The translations under genes were made by a program, and so were the position numbers. From DASYAN01 sp963727755 (lineage in GTDB: Bacteria; Chloroflexota; Ktedonobacteria; Ktedonobacterales; Ktedonobacteraceae), in NCBI GenBank assembly GCA_963727755.1, contig CAVSHN010000004.1:19580-83579 (forward strand): 64,000 bases of DNA, in the 5' to 3' direction. The notes beneath the pieces were generated by a model. That model ran no database searches. It was not told where the DNA came from and was given only the letters and a program-made list of their open reading frames with translations. Positions 1 to 8,869 of the stretch are shown here, in pieces; within the stretch, counting starts at the first letter, position 1, and every line of letters begins with the position of its first letter.

Positions 1-1730
1 TTTTAGGCTGGCAAACGAGAGGGAAGCCAACCCGTTGGCAGAATTGTAAGCTCTATACTAAGCTTCATCCAGGATATTCTCCAAATGCCTGTCGCGCTGA
101 GCTAGTGGATTATGTACGTCAACTTAAGCCGGATATAGTGGTCATGCTGACTGATATCTGGTGGTTGAAGGATATTAACTGCCCAGACATCGCCAATTTC
201 ATGCATACAGCAGGCGTTCCTTGGGTCTTCTATTATCCAGTTGATGGCGATGCTGGCGAAAAGCGTCTGCCATCAAGTTGGGTACGCAATTTGAAGACCT
301 TTGATCTGCCGATTGCGATGAGCCGCTACGGTCGTGATATCGCACAGGCCAATGGGGTGGAATTCAGCGTATATCCCACATGGCGTTGATACCAAAATGT
401 TTCAGCCACCTGCCGATAAAGAAACCGCTAAGCGCAGTCTTGGCTATGAAGGCAAGTTCGTAGTGCTCTCTGATGCCCGCAATCAGCTCCGCAAGATGTT
501 GCCTCGGACATTAGAAATCTTCCGCCGCTTTGCTCTTGATAAGGATGATGTGATCTTGCACCTGCATTGTGACCCTGATGACATGTATGCTCACACTCCT
601 GAGTGTCATTACGATCTGCGGTCGGATATCGCCTTTCTCAATCTTACCGAGAAAGTCCGTCTGACCAAAGACATGTCCAGTCTCAAAGGGATATCGCTTG
701 AGCAACTGGCACAAATCTATCAAGCCGCCGACGTGCATTTGCTAGCTTCATGGGGAGAAGGCTTTGGTCTGCCAACGCTGGCAAGCTGCGGCCACCGGGG
801 TAGTTCCGCTAGCTTCAGACTATACAGCCAGCCAGGAATTAGTGACAGGTCATGGAGAAGCCATCCGCATCCGCCAGTGTCTGCTTGATCAATTTGGCCT
901 GCGGCGTGCACTTATCGACATTGACGACGCAGTCAGCAAACTGGAAATGCTTTACCACGATCGGCAGTTGGCTCCCGCCTCCAAGGCACAAAAGAGTCGC
1001 GAGCTTTGCTCTACCTTATGACTGGGAACACCTAATTTCACAGTGGGAGGAAGTGCTCCAGCGTGAGATCTCACGTAAAAGAATGAATCCACCCTCCTTA
1101 GTGAGCACCCCTGATGATCACCACGCAGAAGAAGCTTTACCTGATCTTGCAGAGACCACGCATGAAACTGACGAGTCAGAGACAGACACCCCTGATGAAA
1201 ATGTCACCCAACCTACATATAACATCCGGATTTCAGTGACTTTACCTCTGGTCAAGTCTAAACAGCGTATCTCTGGCTATGTCTATGCCGCAAGCCAAAG
1301 CGATGTCCCTAGTGCACTAGCATTACGGCGCATTTTCCCCGGCTTGAAAGTCTGGTCAACCATCTCGCTAGACTTTGGTTCCCTTGTCTCAGAGGACAAA
1401 CCATTCCAAGTAAAAGTGATAGAGGCAAATGGCCCTGAATATCGACCCCAGTTAGCACTGAGCACATTGGCCCTAGATATGGGTAGCTGCGATCCTCGAC
1501 TCCCCGTCGAAGCTGCCAAGCTGGGAGTTCCTTGTATCGGGTCAGCCCAACAGAGAGAACAAGCCATGTTCTGGCCCGAGTTAAATCTGGAGAAGCCTGA
1601 TCCCATGATGGCCGCCACGTTAGGACGCCAGATACTCACCGATCAGGGAGTCGCTACCGAGCTGTGTATGAATGCTCGCAAAAAGCAGGCTAGCGTACTC
1701 ACCACTACTGGTAAAGAGGCATCATCATGA
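1..1730 (+). pseudogene. Decayed family-4 glycosyltransferase (tandem copy A, 5' end outside window)
   Basis: This is a GT4-type glycosyltransferase, which would transfer a nucleotide-sugar-activated residue to a growing glycan in the cytoplasm. It is clearly homologous along its length to the next gene (shared stretches include NGVE, YIPHGVDTK, LSDARNQ, GEGFGLPTL and the C-terminal LVKSKQRI region). Three single-base insertions break the frame: near 362-371, near 780 (an extra G before CAAGCTGCG) and near 1004 (an extra C before TTTGCTCTACC). The frame-restored protein would match copy B almost throughout. Its TGA stop overlaps the ATG of copy B, so the two once formed a coupled operon. Sequencing error is the alternative, but three lesions in 1.7 kb favour a pseudogene. 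Confidence 0.8.
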
Positions 1731-3548
1731 GAGATTTTCTGGCTGTCGCAGAGCCCAACTGTACCAACGGGTTTCGGAACTGTCACCCGATATGTGTGCC
1801 CTGGCCTAGCTGCTCGCGGACATGACGTTACTATCCTGGAGTGGAGTTCAAAGCCAAGGGAAGCTCAACCAATACGCTGGCAGAACTGCTCACTCTATTC
1901 AATTAAATTCCTGGATGTGGAACAGCTATTGAATGATCTGCGTCAATTTCAGCCAGACATTCTGATAATACTAGCTGAGGCTGCCTGGGTGAGGTATGTT
2001 GTCAATCCAGCCATTATCAATTTCATACATACAGCGGGTATTCTTTGGGTTCTCTATTACCCGCTTGATAGTGATATGGGCAAAAACCGCCTCCCACAAC
2101 GTCTGGTAGATATCTTGAAGACTGTTGATCTGCCCGTTGCCATGAGTCGTTACAGTCATGACATCACCCTAGCCAATGGAGTAGAACCAGCCTATATCCC
2201 ACATGGCGTTGATACCAAAGTGTTTCAGCCACCTGCTGACAAAGATGTCACCAAGCGCAGTCTTGGCTATGAAGACAAATTTGTGGCGCTTTCTGATGCC
2301 CGCAATCAGCCCCGCAAGATGTTGCCCCGAACCTTGGAAATTTTCCGCCGCTTTGCTCTTGGTAAGGACGATGTCATCCTGCACCTGCATTGTGACCCGG
2401 ATGATCCTGCTGCTCGTGTTCCTAATTATTGCTACGACCTGCGATCGGATATCGACTTTCTCAATCTTACGGAGAAAGTCTCTCTGAACAATGACATAAA
2501 TATGTCCATCCCCAGAGCAATCCCACTTGAGCAACTGGCAAAGATTTACCAGGCCAGTGATGTGCATCTGCTGGCCTCCTGGGGAGAAGGCTTTGGCCTG
2601 CCAACCCTGCAAGCTGCTGCGGTAGGAGTCGTTCCGTTCGCTTCAGACTATTCAGCTAGCCGAGAATTAGTGCTGGATCATGGAGAAGCTATCCACGTCC
2701 GTCACTTCTTGGTCGATCAGTTTGGTCTGCGGCGTGCACTTATTGATATTGATGATGCGGTCAACAAACTGGAAACGCTGTACCGAGATCGGCAATTGCT
2801 AGCCTCCAAGGCACAAAAGAGTCGTGAGTTTGCCCTCTCCTACGATTGGGAGTGTCTTGTATCACAGTGGGAGGAACTGCTCTTGCGCGAAATTGAACGC
2901 AAAAGAACTAGCCCGTTTTCTCCTATAAATTTATCTAATATTTCTAATATTTTTCATACAGAAGAAGGTTCGTGCGATCTTGCATCTAGTGAAAGCACAG
3001 CTAGCGATTTGGAAACAAGGGCGAGTATCCAGTCTGAACGAACTCTCACAATCCCGGTGACCTTGCCTCTGGTCAAGTCCAAGCAGCGCATCCCTGGCTA
3101 TGTCTACGTGGCAAGCCAATGTGACGTTCCTACTGCGCTGGCGTTACGACGCATTTTCCCTGGCTTGAAAGTCTGGTCAACCATTTCGCTTGACTTTGGT
3201 TCCCTTGTCTCGGACGACAAATCGTTCCAAGCGAAAGTGGTGGAGGCAAATGGCCCTGAATATCGCCCCCACTTAGCATTGAGTACATTGGCCTTGGATA
3301 TGGGAAGTTCCGATCCTCGACTGCCTACTGAAGCTGCCAAACTGGAAGTTCCTTGTATTGGATTAGCTCAACGGAGAGAACAAGCTTGGTTATGGCCCGA
3401 TTTGAGTCTAGCGAAGCCTGATCCTCTGATGGCCGCCGAGCTAGGCCGTCAGATGCTCACCGATCAGGGAGTTGCTACTGATCTGTGTCTAAGTGCTCGT
3501 CAGAAGCTGGCTAGTATACTCACCTCTGTGAACAATGAGCCCTATTAA
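1727..3548 (+). CDS. Family-4 glycosyltransferase (tandem copy B)
   Basis: Predicted cytoplasmic GT4 glycosyltransferase with a GT-B fold: an N-terminal Rossmann half, then the donor-binding half with YIPHGVDTK and the E-x7-E-like GEGFGLPTLQAAAVG segment around residues 260-280. A C-terminal extension of about 170 residues is not part of the usual 350-400-residue family and is shared only with copy A. The open frame begins at GTG 1794, but the codons just upstream (1731 onward) read IFWLSQSPTVPTGFGTVTRYV, the expected GT4 N-terminus. The ATG at 1727, overlapping the stop of copy A as ATGA, is one base out of frame with it. One extra G near 1731-1733 is the simplest explanation. Remnants of the C-terminal extension recur near 31.5 and 47.3 kb. 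Confidence 0.75.
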
Positions 3549-3553
3549 TTTCT

Positions 3554-3724
3554 TAAGGGGGCCTTCCGCAAATAACGTGATCATCCAGTGTGCTGGCTCG
3601 ATGATAGAGTTCTGGTCATACTAACCTGCGTTCCATTGTGCAACGTCTTTAGCTTTCAATGAATATACAATGCATCATGTTTGAAGGCAGGTTAGTATCA
3701 AATTGTTCTCGGAAGGCCCCTTAA
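3554..3724. repeat. 171-bp non-coding element with terminal inverted repeats
   Basis: The ends are TTAAGGGGGCCTTCCG (3554-3569) and CGGAAGGCCCCTTAA (3710-3724), near-perfect inverted repeats. The interior holds a second palindrome-bounded repeat (3616-3700). There is no reading frame. The structure is that of a MITE-like non-autonomous element. No transposase with matching ends is visible in this window. Confidence 0.6.
3616..3700. repeat. 85-bp palindrome-bounded repeat, copy 1
   Basis: Bounded by ATACTAACCTGC and GCAGGTTAGTAT, with an inner ATTGT/ACAAT stem. A second copy with about ten substitutions lies at 55543-55627, between two polysaccharide genes. The inverted ends and dispersed copies suggest a REP- or MITE-like element, or a structured RNA. 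Confidence 0.65.
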
Positions 3725-3753
3725 TCCTGATTAGTCCATTAGCCCGTAGGGCA

Positions 3754-3803
3754 TTGGCAATATACCATCTCATAGTGTATACTTGATGATATCAATTGAT
3801 ATC
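3754..3803 (+). promoter_or_regulatory. Promoter and palindromic operator of the toxin-antitoxin operon
   Basis: TTGGCA (3754-3759), an 18-bp spacer and TATACT (3778-3783) are followed by a perfect 16-bp palindrome GATATCAATTGATATC (3788-3803). The palindrome covers the expected transcription start just before the ribosome-binding site AGGAGGG. Position and symmetry fit autoregulation by the downstream antitoxin; this is inference. Confidence 0.55.
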
Positions 3804-3817
3804 AGGAGGGTGGATAT

Positions 3818-4198
3818 ATGGCACGGAAGCATATAGTCTGGGTCGGGTCATCAGAAAAAGACTTTTTAAAATTCCCTGATGATGTGCGGAGTGATATAGA
3901 AGACGCGCTCATCTATGCAAGCTTAGGCGAGAAAGCAGAGCATGTCAAGCCACTTAAAGGCTTCTCTGGGGCCAGTGTGTTGGAAGTTATTGAAGATGAT
4001 CAGAGTGGAACATATCGCTGTGTTTACACAGTGAGATTCCAATCTGCAATCTACGTTTTACATGCATTCCAAAAGAAGTCTCGCAAAGGAATTAGCACGC
4101 CAAAAGAGCACATAGACATGGTAGAACGTCGCCTTAAGCGTGCTGCTGAAATCGAAGCAGAGTTCCGAATGCAGAGAAAGAAGGGAGAAAGATCATGA
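3818..4198 (+). CDS. higB: HigB/Gp49-like RelE-superfamily toxin
   Basis: A 126-residue protein resembling the phage Gp49-like branch of RelE/ParE toxins (COG4679). Members of this group are usually ribosome-dependent mRNA interferases. The features seen are the basic N-terminus, the central KPLKGFSGASVLEV segment, the YRCVYTVRFQSAIYVLHAFQKKS strand-loop-strand, and a C-terminal basic helix starting at the TPKEHIDM motif. It starts at ATG 3818 after a strong AGGAGGG site. The stop overlaps the start of the antitoxin (ATGA), the toxin-first order typical of higBA. A palindromic operator sits just upstream. Toxin activity is inferred from family and context. Confidence 0.85.
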   Translation: MARKHIVWVGSSEKDFLKFPDDVRSDIEDALIYASLGEKAEHVKPLKGFSGASVLEVIEDDQSGTYRCVYTVRFQSAIYVLHAFQKKSRKGISTPKEHIDMVERRLKRAAEIEAEFRMQRKKGERS

Positions 4199-4530
4199 CA
4201 GAAGAGAAGGATTACACTATCAGCAGTAATAATATCTTTGCTGATCATGGTAGACCTAATCCTGAAGAACGCCTTATGCGAACAGAATTAGCATACTACA
4301 TTGCAACTGAGATCAAAAGACGGGGACTTTCCCAACGTCAAGCGTCCGATCTGCTCGGCATACCACAATCTCATGTTTGCTGGTTGCTACAAGCAAAAGT
4401 GAGACACTTCTCGTTTGAGCGCCTGCTCCAGATAGTTACTAGACTTGGCATAAACTTAACAATTTCTGGTGAACATGCAGCAAGTGAACAAGGTTGTGTG
4501 ATACTCAATAGCCTCCCACAATTTACTTGA
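4195..4530 (+). CDS. higA: XRE-family HTH antitoxin (HigA-like)
   Basis: A 111-residue DNA-binding protein of the COG5606/HigA type. The helix-turn-helix lies at about residues 42-75 (IKRRGLSQRQASDLLGIPQ then a second helix SHVCWLLQ). It should bind and neutralise the toxin encoded immediately upstream and repress the shared promoter. Translation is coupled to the toxin through a 4-bp overlap. The gene is followed by a GC-rich stem-loop (4549-4571). Nothing looks broken. Confidence is high for the HTH and the pair, moderate for regulation through the 3788 palindrome. Confidence 0.85.
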   Translation: MTEEKDYTISSNNIFADHGRPNPEERLMRTELAYYIATEIKRRGLSQRQASDLLGIPQSHVCWLLQAKVRHFSFERLLQIVTRLGINLTISGEHAASEQGCVILNSLPQFT

Positions 4531-4548
4531 TCCTAAATTTTTGAAAAG

Positions 4549-4571
4549 GGCTCGTCACTAGTTGACGGGCC
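4549..4571 (+). terminator. Stem-loop after the toxin-antitoxin operon
   Basis: GGCTCGTCA pairs with TGACGGGCC around a CTAGT loop, 18 bases after the antitoxin stop. There is no U-run, so rho-independent function is uncertain. Confidence 0.4.
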
Positions 4572-4700
4572 TTCGACATTGTACCCACCCCGTCGTGGAA
4601 GCGCAAACCTACGCAATCTCAACACACAATAAAAGGTGTAGGATGCCGAGCACCTTGCACGGATCGTAACACAACACCTGAGTAGTGACTAGCCAGGAGA

Positions 4701-4726
4701 GACAAAGGAACGATTGTCCCTTTGTC
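4701..4726. repeat. Cassette 3' hairpin repeat, copy 1
   Basis: GACAAAGG ... CCTTTGTC stem about 180 bp beyond the stop of the 4902-5135 precursor gene. It is one of eight covarying copies in the peptide region. Confidence 0.6.
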
Positions 4727-4901
4727 CGCATGTTGAGACTTACCGAGGGCAAGCTCACTCCACATGTTCCTCCACTCCATCTACCATCGAAAGCAGCATT
4801 ATCTCTCCCCATTGGCAAACTGACGTAGAATGCTCAGTGTAACAGGGATACTTCAAAATACGACTCAAAGGTAGCCGTTGCTGCCCCCACGATAGCAGCC
4901 C

Positions 4902-5135
4902 CTAGATCACAGTCACAGTGACAAGGACATTGCAGAAGTCATTACATGTCGACGTGAAGAAGCTGGTTCCAGTGATATTGATGGTATGAGTACCAGTCTG
5001 ACCAAATAGGCCTTCTAAGCCCCTGACCTTCTCGAGACCGCATTCTCCTGCGCATTCTCCTGTTGCTCCACAGATCGTCTCAAGCTCTGCTTCGGTCAGC
5101 TCGATCTCTTCCAAGTTACGTACAATTTTGTCCAT
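4902..5135 (-). CDS. Exported precursor peptide 1 (double-glycine-type leader, CxxxC core)
   Basis: A 77-residue precursor. Residues 1-24 are the family leader MDKIVRNLEEIELTEAELET-ICGA, ending at the expected C39-peptidase cleavage site (G-A). The predicted core of about 53 residues carries two C-x3-C pairs (GECAGEC near its start and TCNDFC near its end) and a Thr/Val/Gly-rich centre (THTINITGTS). It starts at ATG after AAAGGA. Almost identical to precursor 2. No modification enzyme is encoded nearby, so the core may be disulfide-linked rather than enzymatically modified. Export by the C39 transporter at 16.1-18.6 kb is inferred from leader type and linkage. Confidence 0.75.
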   Translation of the reverse strand: MDKIVRNLEEIELTEAELETICGATGECAGECGLEKVRGLEGLFGQTGTHTINITGTSFFTSTCNDFCNVLVTVTVI

Positions 5136-5360
5136 GTTAAATGGTCCTTTCTTTTGTTAAAAAACTGTTCATCTGTGATGTCCAAAATAGCACCTAAAGC
5201 TTTCATTAAATGCTGTGCTTTTGAATAATACGCCCATTTCCACTTAATTGGTAGTTTAGTGGGTTAAATACACAACATTTTTCTTTTCGGTCTTAACTGG
5301 ATCATCTAGTTCAAGTATAGAGGAGCCTCAGAAAATACAAAGTTAAATATTTTACAGTTA
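5136..5360 (-). promoter_or_regulatory. Conserved promoter and 5' UTR of precursor 1
   Basis: The -10 is TATACT (5314-5319, minus strand), with the conserved ATTTAACTTT-type -35 region upstream. A roughly 180-nt 5' UTR follows, with the GTG/CAC inverted repeat at 5175-5194 and AAAGGA before the ATG. Confidence 0.55.
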
Positions 5361-5743
5361 GACAGTGAAGTCTAATGCCAATCTGCATTGCAGTGAGAAT
5401 ACTCTAACACGGACAGTTATACGTCATGAGCATGGCTTGTCAGAAGCGTCAGTTGGAAGAAGTTAGCTGCAGAGGACCAGCAGAGAGGCTCGATGATTGA
5501 GAAGAGAGGCAGGCCAAGAGTAAACTTTTGGAAGGTCACAGTGCTCACTGGAGATAGCAGTGAGCAGTTCCCAGCAATAGCTCTGAGCCATTGGATGGAA
5601 TGAAGGATGCAAGATCTATGGAAGCAGTGGTGTTGAGAATTTGAGTGATGGCTGACTTGAGACCGCTTATGCTCTTCAGGGGCCTGACAAGAAGTTGTCT
5701 CCTTGCAAGCAGTATCCTCTTGAGCCTCAACCCATAGACAAAA

Positions 5744-5767
5744 GCAAGGGAATGATTGTTCCCTTGC
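5744..5767. repeat. Cassette 3' hairpin repeat, copy 2
   Basis: GCAAGGGA ... TCCCTTGC stem with the ATGATTGT loop. It lies at the distal end of duplication unit 1. Confidence 0.6.
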
Positions 5768-5800
5768 CCTCATGCGGAGTTCGCCATGATACAAACAAGG

Positions 5801-5824
5801 GCAAAGGAACGGTTGTCCCTTTGC
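5801..5824. repeat. Cassette 3' hairpin repeat, copy 3
   Basis: GCAAAGG ... CCTTTGC stem about 175 bp beyond the stop of precursor 2; it corresponds to copy 1 in the duplicated unit. Confidence 0.6.
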
Positions 5825-5997
5825 TCGCATGTAGAGCTTACTTACCGAGGGCAAGCTCACTCCACATGTTCCTCCACCCACCATCGAAAGCAGCATTACC
5901 TCTCCCCACTTGCAAACTGACATAGAATTCTCAGTGCAACAGGGACCCTTCAAAATATGACTCAAAGGTAGCCGTTGCTGCCCCACAGTAGCAGCTC

Positions 5998-6231
5998 CTA
6001 GGCAAAAGTCACAGTGACAAGGACATTGCAGAAATCATTACATGTCGACGTGAAGAAGCTGGTTCCAGTGATATTGATGGTATGAGTACCTGTCCGACCA
6101 AATAGGCCGTCTAAGCCCCTGACCTTCTCGAGACCGCATTCTCCTGCGCATTCTCCTGTTGCTCCACAGATCGTCTCAAGCTCTGCTTCGGTCAGCTCGA
6201 TCTCTTCCAAGTTACGTACAATTTTGTCCAT
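5998..6231 (-). CDS. Exported precursor peptide 2 (duplicate of precursor 1)
   Basis: A 77-residue precursor identical to precursor 1 except at four core positions (RGLDGLFGR instead of RGLEGLFGQ, and a terminal FA instead of VI). The leader, the G-A cleavage site and both C-x3-C pairs are unchanged, so the duplicate has kept the features likely to matter. It lies in the second unit of the 1.09-kb tandem duplication and has its own promoter block. Export by the C39 transporter is inferred. Biological role unknown. Confidence 0.75.
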   Translation of the reverse strand: MDKIVRNLEEIELTEAELETICGATGECAGECGLEKVRGLDGLFGRTGTHTINITGTSFFTSTCNDFCNVLVTVTFA

Positions 6232-6460
6232 GTTAAATGGTCCTTTCTTTTGTTAAAAAACTGTTCATCTGTGATGTCCAAAACAGCACCTCAAAGCTTC
6301 AATCAAATGCTGTATTTCCAAAGGCTACATCCACTTTCACCTCATTCCGTAGTTTAATGGACTTTCCACACAACATTTTTCTTTTCGGTCTTAACTGGAT
6401 CATCTAGTTCAAGTATAGAGAGGCCCCAGAACATACGAAATTAAATATTTTATAGTTATG
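6232..6460 (-). promoter_or_regulatory. Conserved promoter and 5' UTR of precursor 2
   Basis: The -10 is TATACT (6412-6417, minus strand) with the same spacing and 5' UTR as precursor 1. The sequence is nearly identical in the part nearest the gene and diverges slightly upstream. Confidence 0.55.
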
Positions 6461-6844
6461 CAGTGAAATATAATGGCGATCTACATTGCAGTGAGAATAC
6501 TCTCTTACGGACAGTTATGTGTCATGAGCATGGCTTGTCAGAGTGTCAGTTGGAAGGAGTTAGCAGCAGAGGGCTAGCAGAGAGGCTCGATGATTGAGAA
6601 GAGAGGCAGGCTAAGAGTAAACTTCTGGAAGGTCACAGTGCTCACTGGAGATAGCAGTAAGCAGTTCCCAGCAATAGCTCTGAGCCATTGGATGAAATGA
6701 AGGATGCAAGATCTATGGAAGCAGTGTTGTTGACGATTTGAGTAGTGACTGACTTGAGAACGCTTATGCTCTTCAGGGACCTGACAAGAAGTTGTCTCCT
6801 TGCAAGCAGTATCCTCTGACTTTGAGCCTCTACCCATAGACAAA

Positions 6845-6870
6845 GGCAAAGGAACAACTGTTCCCTTGCC
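6845..6870. repeat. Cassette 3' hairpin repeat, copy 4
   Basis: GGCAAAGG ... CCCTTGCC stem between the precursor 3 gene and the upstream region of precursor 2; followed by the GCGGAGTTCGCT motif. Confidence 0.6.
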
Positions 6871-7033
6871 CGAATGCGGAGTTCGCTCGCCGAGGCCAGC
6901 TTGTCCCGCCATTTCCCTCTACTATCGAGGGTAGCATCTATGAGCTACTTGAATAGTCTATGGGTCCATCACGGTGCCTATGAATTGACCAAGCAACATA
7001 AAGGTACCAATCATGGCCCCCGTGAAGGGTGTA

Positions 7034-7201
7034 CTAGTAGAGGAAATGACAGTAATCATCCCGAGATCCTCCATAGATGCCCATAAGCTCTGCATCTGTC
7101 AGCTCAAGCTCTGCCGATGTCAGCTCAAGCTTTGCCGATGTCAGCTCAAGCTCTGCAGCTGTCAACTCGACATCTTCCCAGAAACGTACAATGTTATCCA
7201 T
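7034..7201 (-). pseudogene. Precursor peptide 3: expanded leader, core frameshifted
   Basis: A short gene from ATG 7201 gives 55 residues. The leader MDNIVRFWEDVELTAAELEL is extended by three extra ELTxAEL-type heptads, each a 21-bp DNA repeat, before the MGIYGG cleavage site. The core then reads only SRDDYCHFLY before a stop. If one G is removed from the GGG at the start of the core, the frame continues for about 33 more residues (MITVISSTSTPFTGAMIGTF then LLGQFIGTVMDP) to a stop near 6960. That sequence resembles the hydrophobic Thr/Gly-rich cores of its neighbours. A +1 insertion is therefore likely. The normal promoter block is present upstream. Confidence 0.6.
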
Positions 7202-7420
7202 GGTAAATGCTCCTTTCTCTTGGTAATAAAATTGTTCATTTGTGATATCCGAAATATCACCTCAAAGATACTATCAAATGCTTTATTCCTAATTAATCCA
7301 TCATCTACATAAAGTAGACTAAGGGAATTAGTTCCAACATTTGATTTCTTCAGCTCCAATCGGATCACCTGTTTTAAGTATAAGCAGACCATAGAATATA
7401 TAAATTTCAATGTTCCATAG
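7202..7420 (-). promoter_or_regulatory. Conserved promoter and 5' UTR of precursor 3
   Basis: The -10 is TATACT (7377-7382, minus strand). The 5' UTR hairpin is strongest in this copy: GTGATAT / ATATCAC around CCGAA, near 7236-7255. Confidence 0.55.
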
Positions 7421-7541
7421 CTACACAGTGAAATCTAATATTTATCTGCATACATTGCTAGTACTATCACAAGGATAGTTCTGCGTCTTAAGCATTGCTT
7501 ACAGGGCCAAGAGAGATGCTAGACAGAGTGGCTAAACATTT

Positions 7542-7569
7542 GGGCAAAGAAACAGTTGTTCCTTTGCCC
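7542..7569. repeat. Cassette 3' hairpin repeat, copy 5
   Basis: GGGCAAAG ... CTTTGCCC stem, 60 bp beyond the stop of precursor 4, followed by the GCGGAGTTCGCTTGCCGAGG motif. Confidence 0.6.
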
Positions 7570-7631
7570 AAATGCGGAGTTCGCTTGCCGAGGCTAGCTT
7601 GCTCCGCAGTCTCCATTCACTACTAATGGTA

Positions 7632-7994
7632 CTACCTACCAAATACCTGGGTAATTGGGAAGGTGGTATGGCCAGTGGCAGAGAGATAGGAGGAGACAGA
7701 AGTGCTAGGAGCGTTGATAGATGGGGAAGAAGGGACAGATGATACAGATGGAACATGGGCAATAGCGGAGGGGGTGCCAGCGAGGGTGATGTTAGCGGTG
7801 CAGGCATCCGTAGTAAGGGCTCCTGTGCCAGCAGTAGTATCAATCGATAAGCCTGTGGCAACGATACCAGAAACAGTTACAGGGTAACCTAACACATTCC
7901 CAGTCAAAGTCATCGGAAATCCTCCTCCATAGATATTCTCAAGCTCTGCATCTGTCAGTTCGACATCTTCCCAAGTGTGTACAACGTTGTCCAT
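7632..7994 (-). CDS. Exported precursor peptide 4 (long Ser/Thr-rich core)
   Basis: A 120-residue precursor with leader MDNVVHTWEDVELTDAELEN-IYGG. The core of about 96 residues starts GFPMTLTGNVLG and is rich in Thr, Ser, Val, Ala and Gly, with alternating hydrophobic/Thr residues that suggest beta strands. A Pro/Ser-rich tail follows. There is one Cys. The first 60 core residues are nearly the same as in precursor 5 (8870-9241), while the tails differ, so the two share a recent ancestor and have diverged at the 3' end. Export by the linked C39 transporter is inferred. Function unknown. Confidence 0.75.
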   Translation of the reverse strand: MDNVVHTWEDVELTDAELENIYGGGFPMTLTGNVLGYPVTVSGIVATGLSIDTTAGTGALTTDACTANITLAGTPSAIAHVPSVSSVPSSPSINAPSTSVSSYLSATGHTTFPITQVFGR

Positions 7995-8230
7995 AGTAAA
8001 TGGTCCTTTCTTTTGTTAAAAAACTGTTCATCTGTGATGTCCGAAATATCACCTCAAAGCTGCTATCAAATGTTGTATTTCTAATTAATTAATCCATTAT
8101 CTCCGTAATTAAGTAAATTCAGGAAATTAAAGGAATTAGTTACAACATTTTACTTTTTCAGCCACCAATCAGATCACCTGTTTTAAGTATAGAGAGACCA
8201 TAAACGTATAAACTTAAATATCTCACAGTT
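7995..8230 (-). promoter_or_regulatory. Conserved promoter and 5' UTR of precursor 4
   Basis: The -10 is TATACT (8186-8191, minus strand). The 5' UTR carries a GTGAT/ATCAC hairpin near 8033-8052 and AAAGGA before the ATG. Confidence 0.55.
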
Positions 8231-8314
8231 ATACAGTGAAATATCATATCTATCTGCATACAGTGAGAATACATCGTCACACGGACTATCCTGCAAAGGA
8301 TGACAAACCATGAG

Positions 8315-8352
8315 AAGAGGGCTAGGATACTGCTCTGTATCCTAGCCCTCTT
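8315..8352 (-). terminator. Strong stem-loop terminator of the 8417-8773 gene
   Basis: A perfect 16-bp stem, AAGAGGGCTAGGATAC / GTATCCTAGCCCTCTT, with a 6-nt loop lies 65 bp past the stop codon of the secreted-protein gene. Only a weak pyrimidine tract follows on the minus strand. Confidence 0.65.
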
Positions 8353-8416
8353 GATCGTCAAAGTTCCAACTTGGTAAGGCCTTACCTCCATGGGCAAACC
8401 TAGAGTGAGAGATGCT

Positions 8417-8773
8417 TCAAGGGTTTGGTGTGAGTGGGGCAGCTCCTGGTATGCTTGATGGGCTCTGCCCCTTCTCTGGCGTGCTTGATATTCTTACTAA
8501 TTTCAGTGATATGAAATGCGAACCTGGAGAACATTTAATTTTTCCGTGCCCCTTTAACTTAGAATTTGCAAGCAGAGCCTGAAGTAGAGGAGGGCACTCA
8601 TCAGGCATAGCGTGTACTTGTCCTGATGTGGTAGATACACTCGGTGAAGTATTTGCTATTGCATCTGTACTCGCAGCCCATGCAGAAGCCGAGATAGCTC
8701 CCATCAACAGCGATGCAGCCAAACTACCTAATACAATAAGACGACCACACTTACTGACAACAAAACCTTTCAT
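8417..8773 (-). CDS. Small secreted protein of unknown function
   Basis: A protein of about 118 residues from ATG 8773, preceded by AAGGAAACTGCC. Residues 1-34 form a Sec signal peptide (basic MKGFVVSKCGR, hydrophobic LIVLGSLAASLLMGAISASA, then AWA-A cleavage). The mature part is Ser/Pro/Lys-rich with two Cys (DECPPLLQALL and IKCSPG). It does not carry the peptide-family leader and lacks the conserved promoter block. It lies about 97 bp downstream of precursor 5 and is probably read from that promoter, ending at the strong terminator at 8315-8352. No family recognised. Confidence 0.6.
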   Translation of the reverse strand: MKGFVVSKCGRLIVLGSLAASLLMGAISASAWAASTDAIANTSPSVSTTSGQVHAMPDECPPLLQALLANSKLKGHGKIKCSPGSHFISLKLVRISSTPEKGQSPSSIPGAAPLTPNP

Positions 8774-8815
8774 GGCAGTTTCCTTGTTACCTTTCCCTTG
8801 TTCAAACACTTTCCT

Positions 8816-8866
8816 ATACCCCTCCAAATGGCGCAATGGATTGCCTTATTTACAATTTATAATCTC
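8816..8866. repeat. Partial copy of the AAATGGCGCAAT palindromic repeat
   Basis: CCCTCCAAATGGCGCAATGG followed by ATTGCCTTATTTACAATTTAT matches the left arm and loop of the complete element at 10853-10918. The right arm has diverged. Confidence 0.5.
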
Positions 8867-8869
8867 CAT

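Larger units (their letters stand above)
4700..6880 (-). repeat. Tandem duplication of one peptide cassette (about 1.09 kb per unit)
   Basis: Unit 1 (about 4700-5770) and unit 2 (about 5795-6880) match along their whole length: 3' hairpin, precursor gene, promoter block and about 300 bp further upstream of unknown function. The encoded peptides differ at only four residues. The upstream 240-bp portions (5436-5700 and 6540-6790) hold weak short frames (LLVRSLKSIS-like on the minus strand) that I cannot support as genes. Confidence 0.75.

Noticed and set aside
5417..5986. A 189-residue minus-strand frame, with a similar one at 6574-6912
   Set aside because: It crosses a conserved cassette hairpin and the 240-bp duplicated segment, has no ribosome-binding site and differs between the two duplicates in frame continuity. 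Treated as chance.
7013..7312. A plus-strand frame with repeated QLKLCRC
   Set aside because: The repeat is the reverse complement of the 21-bp leader repeats of precursor 3.
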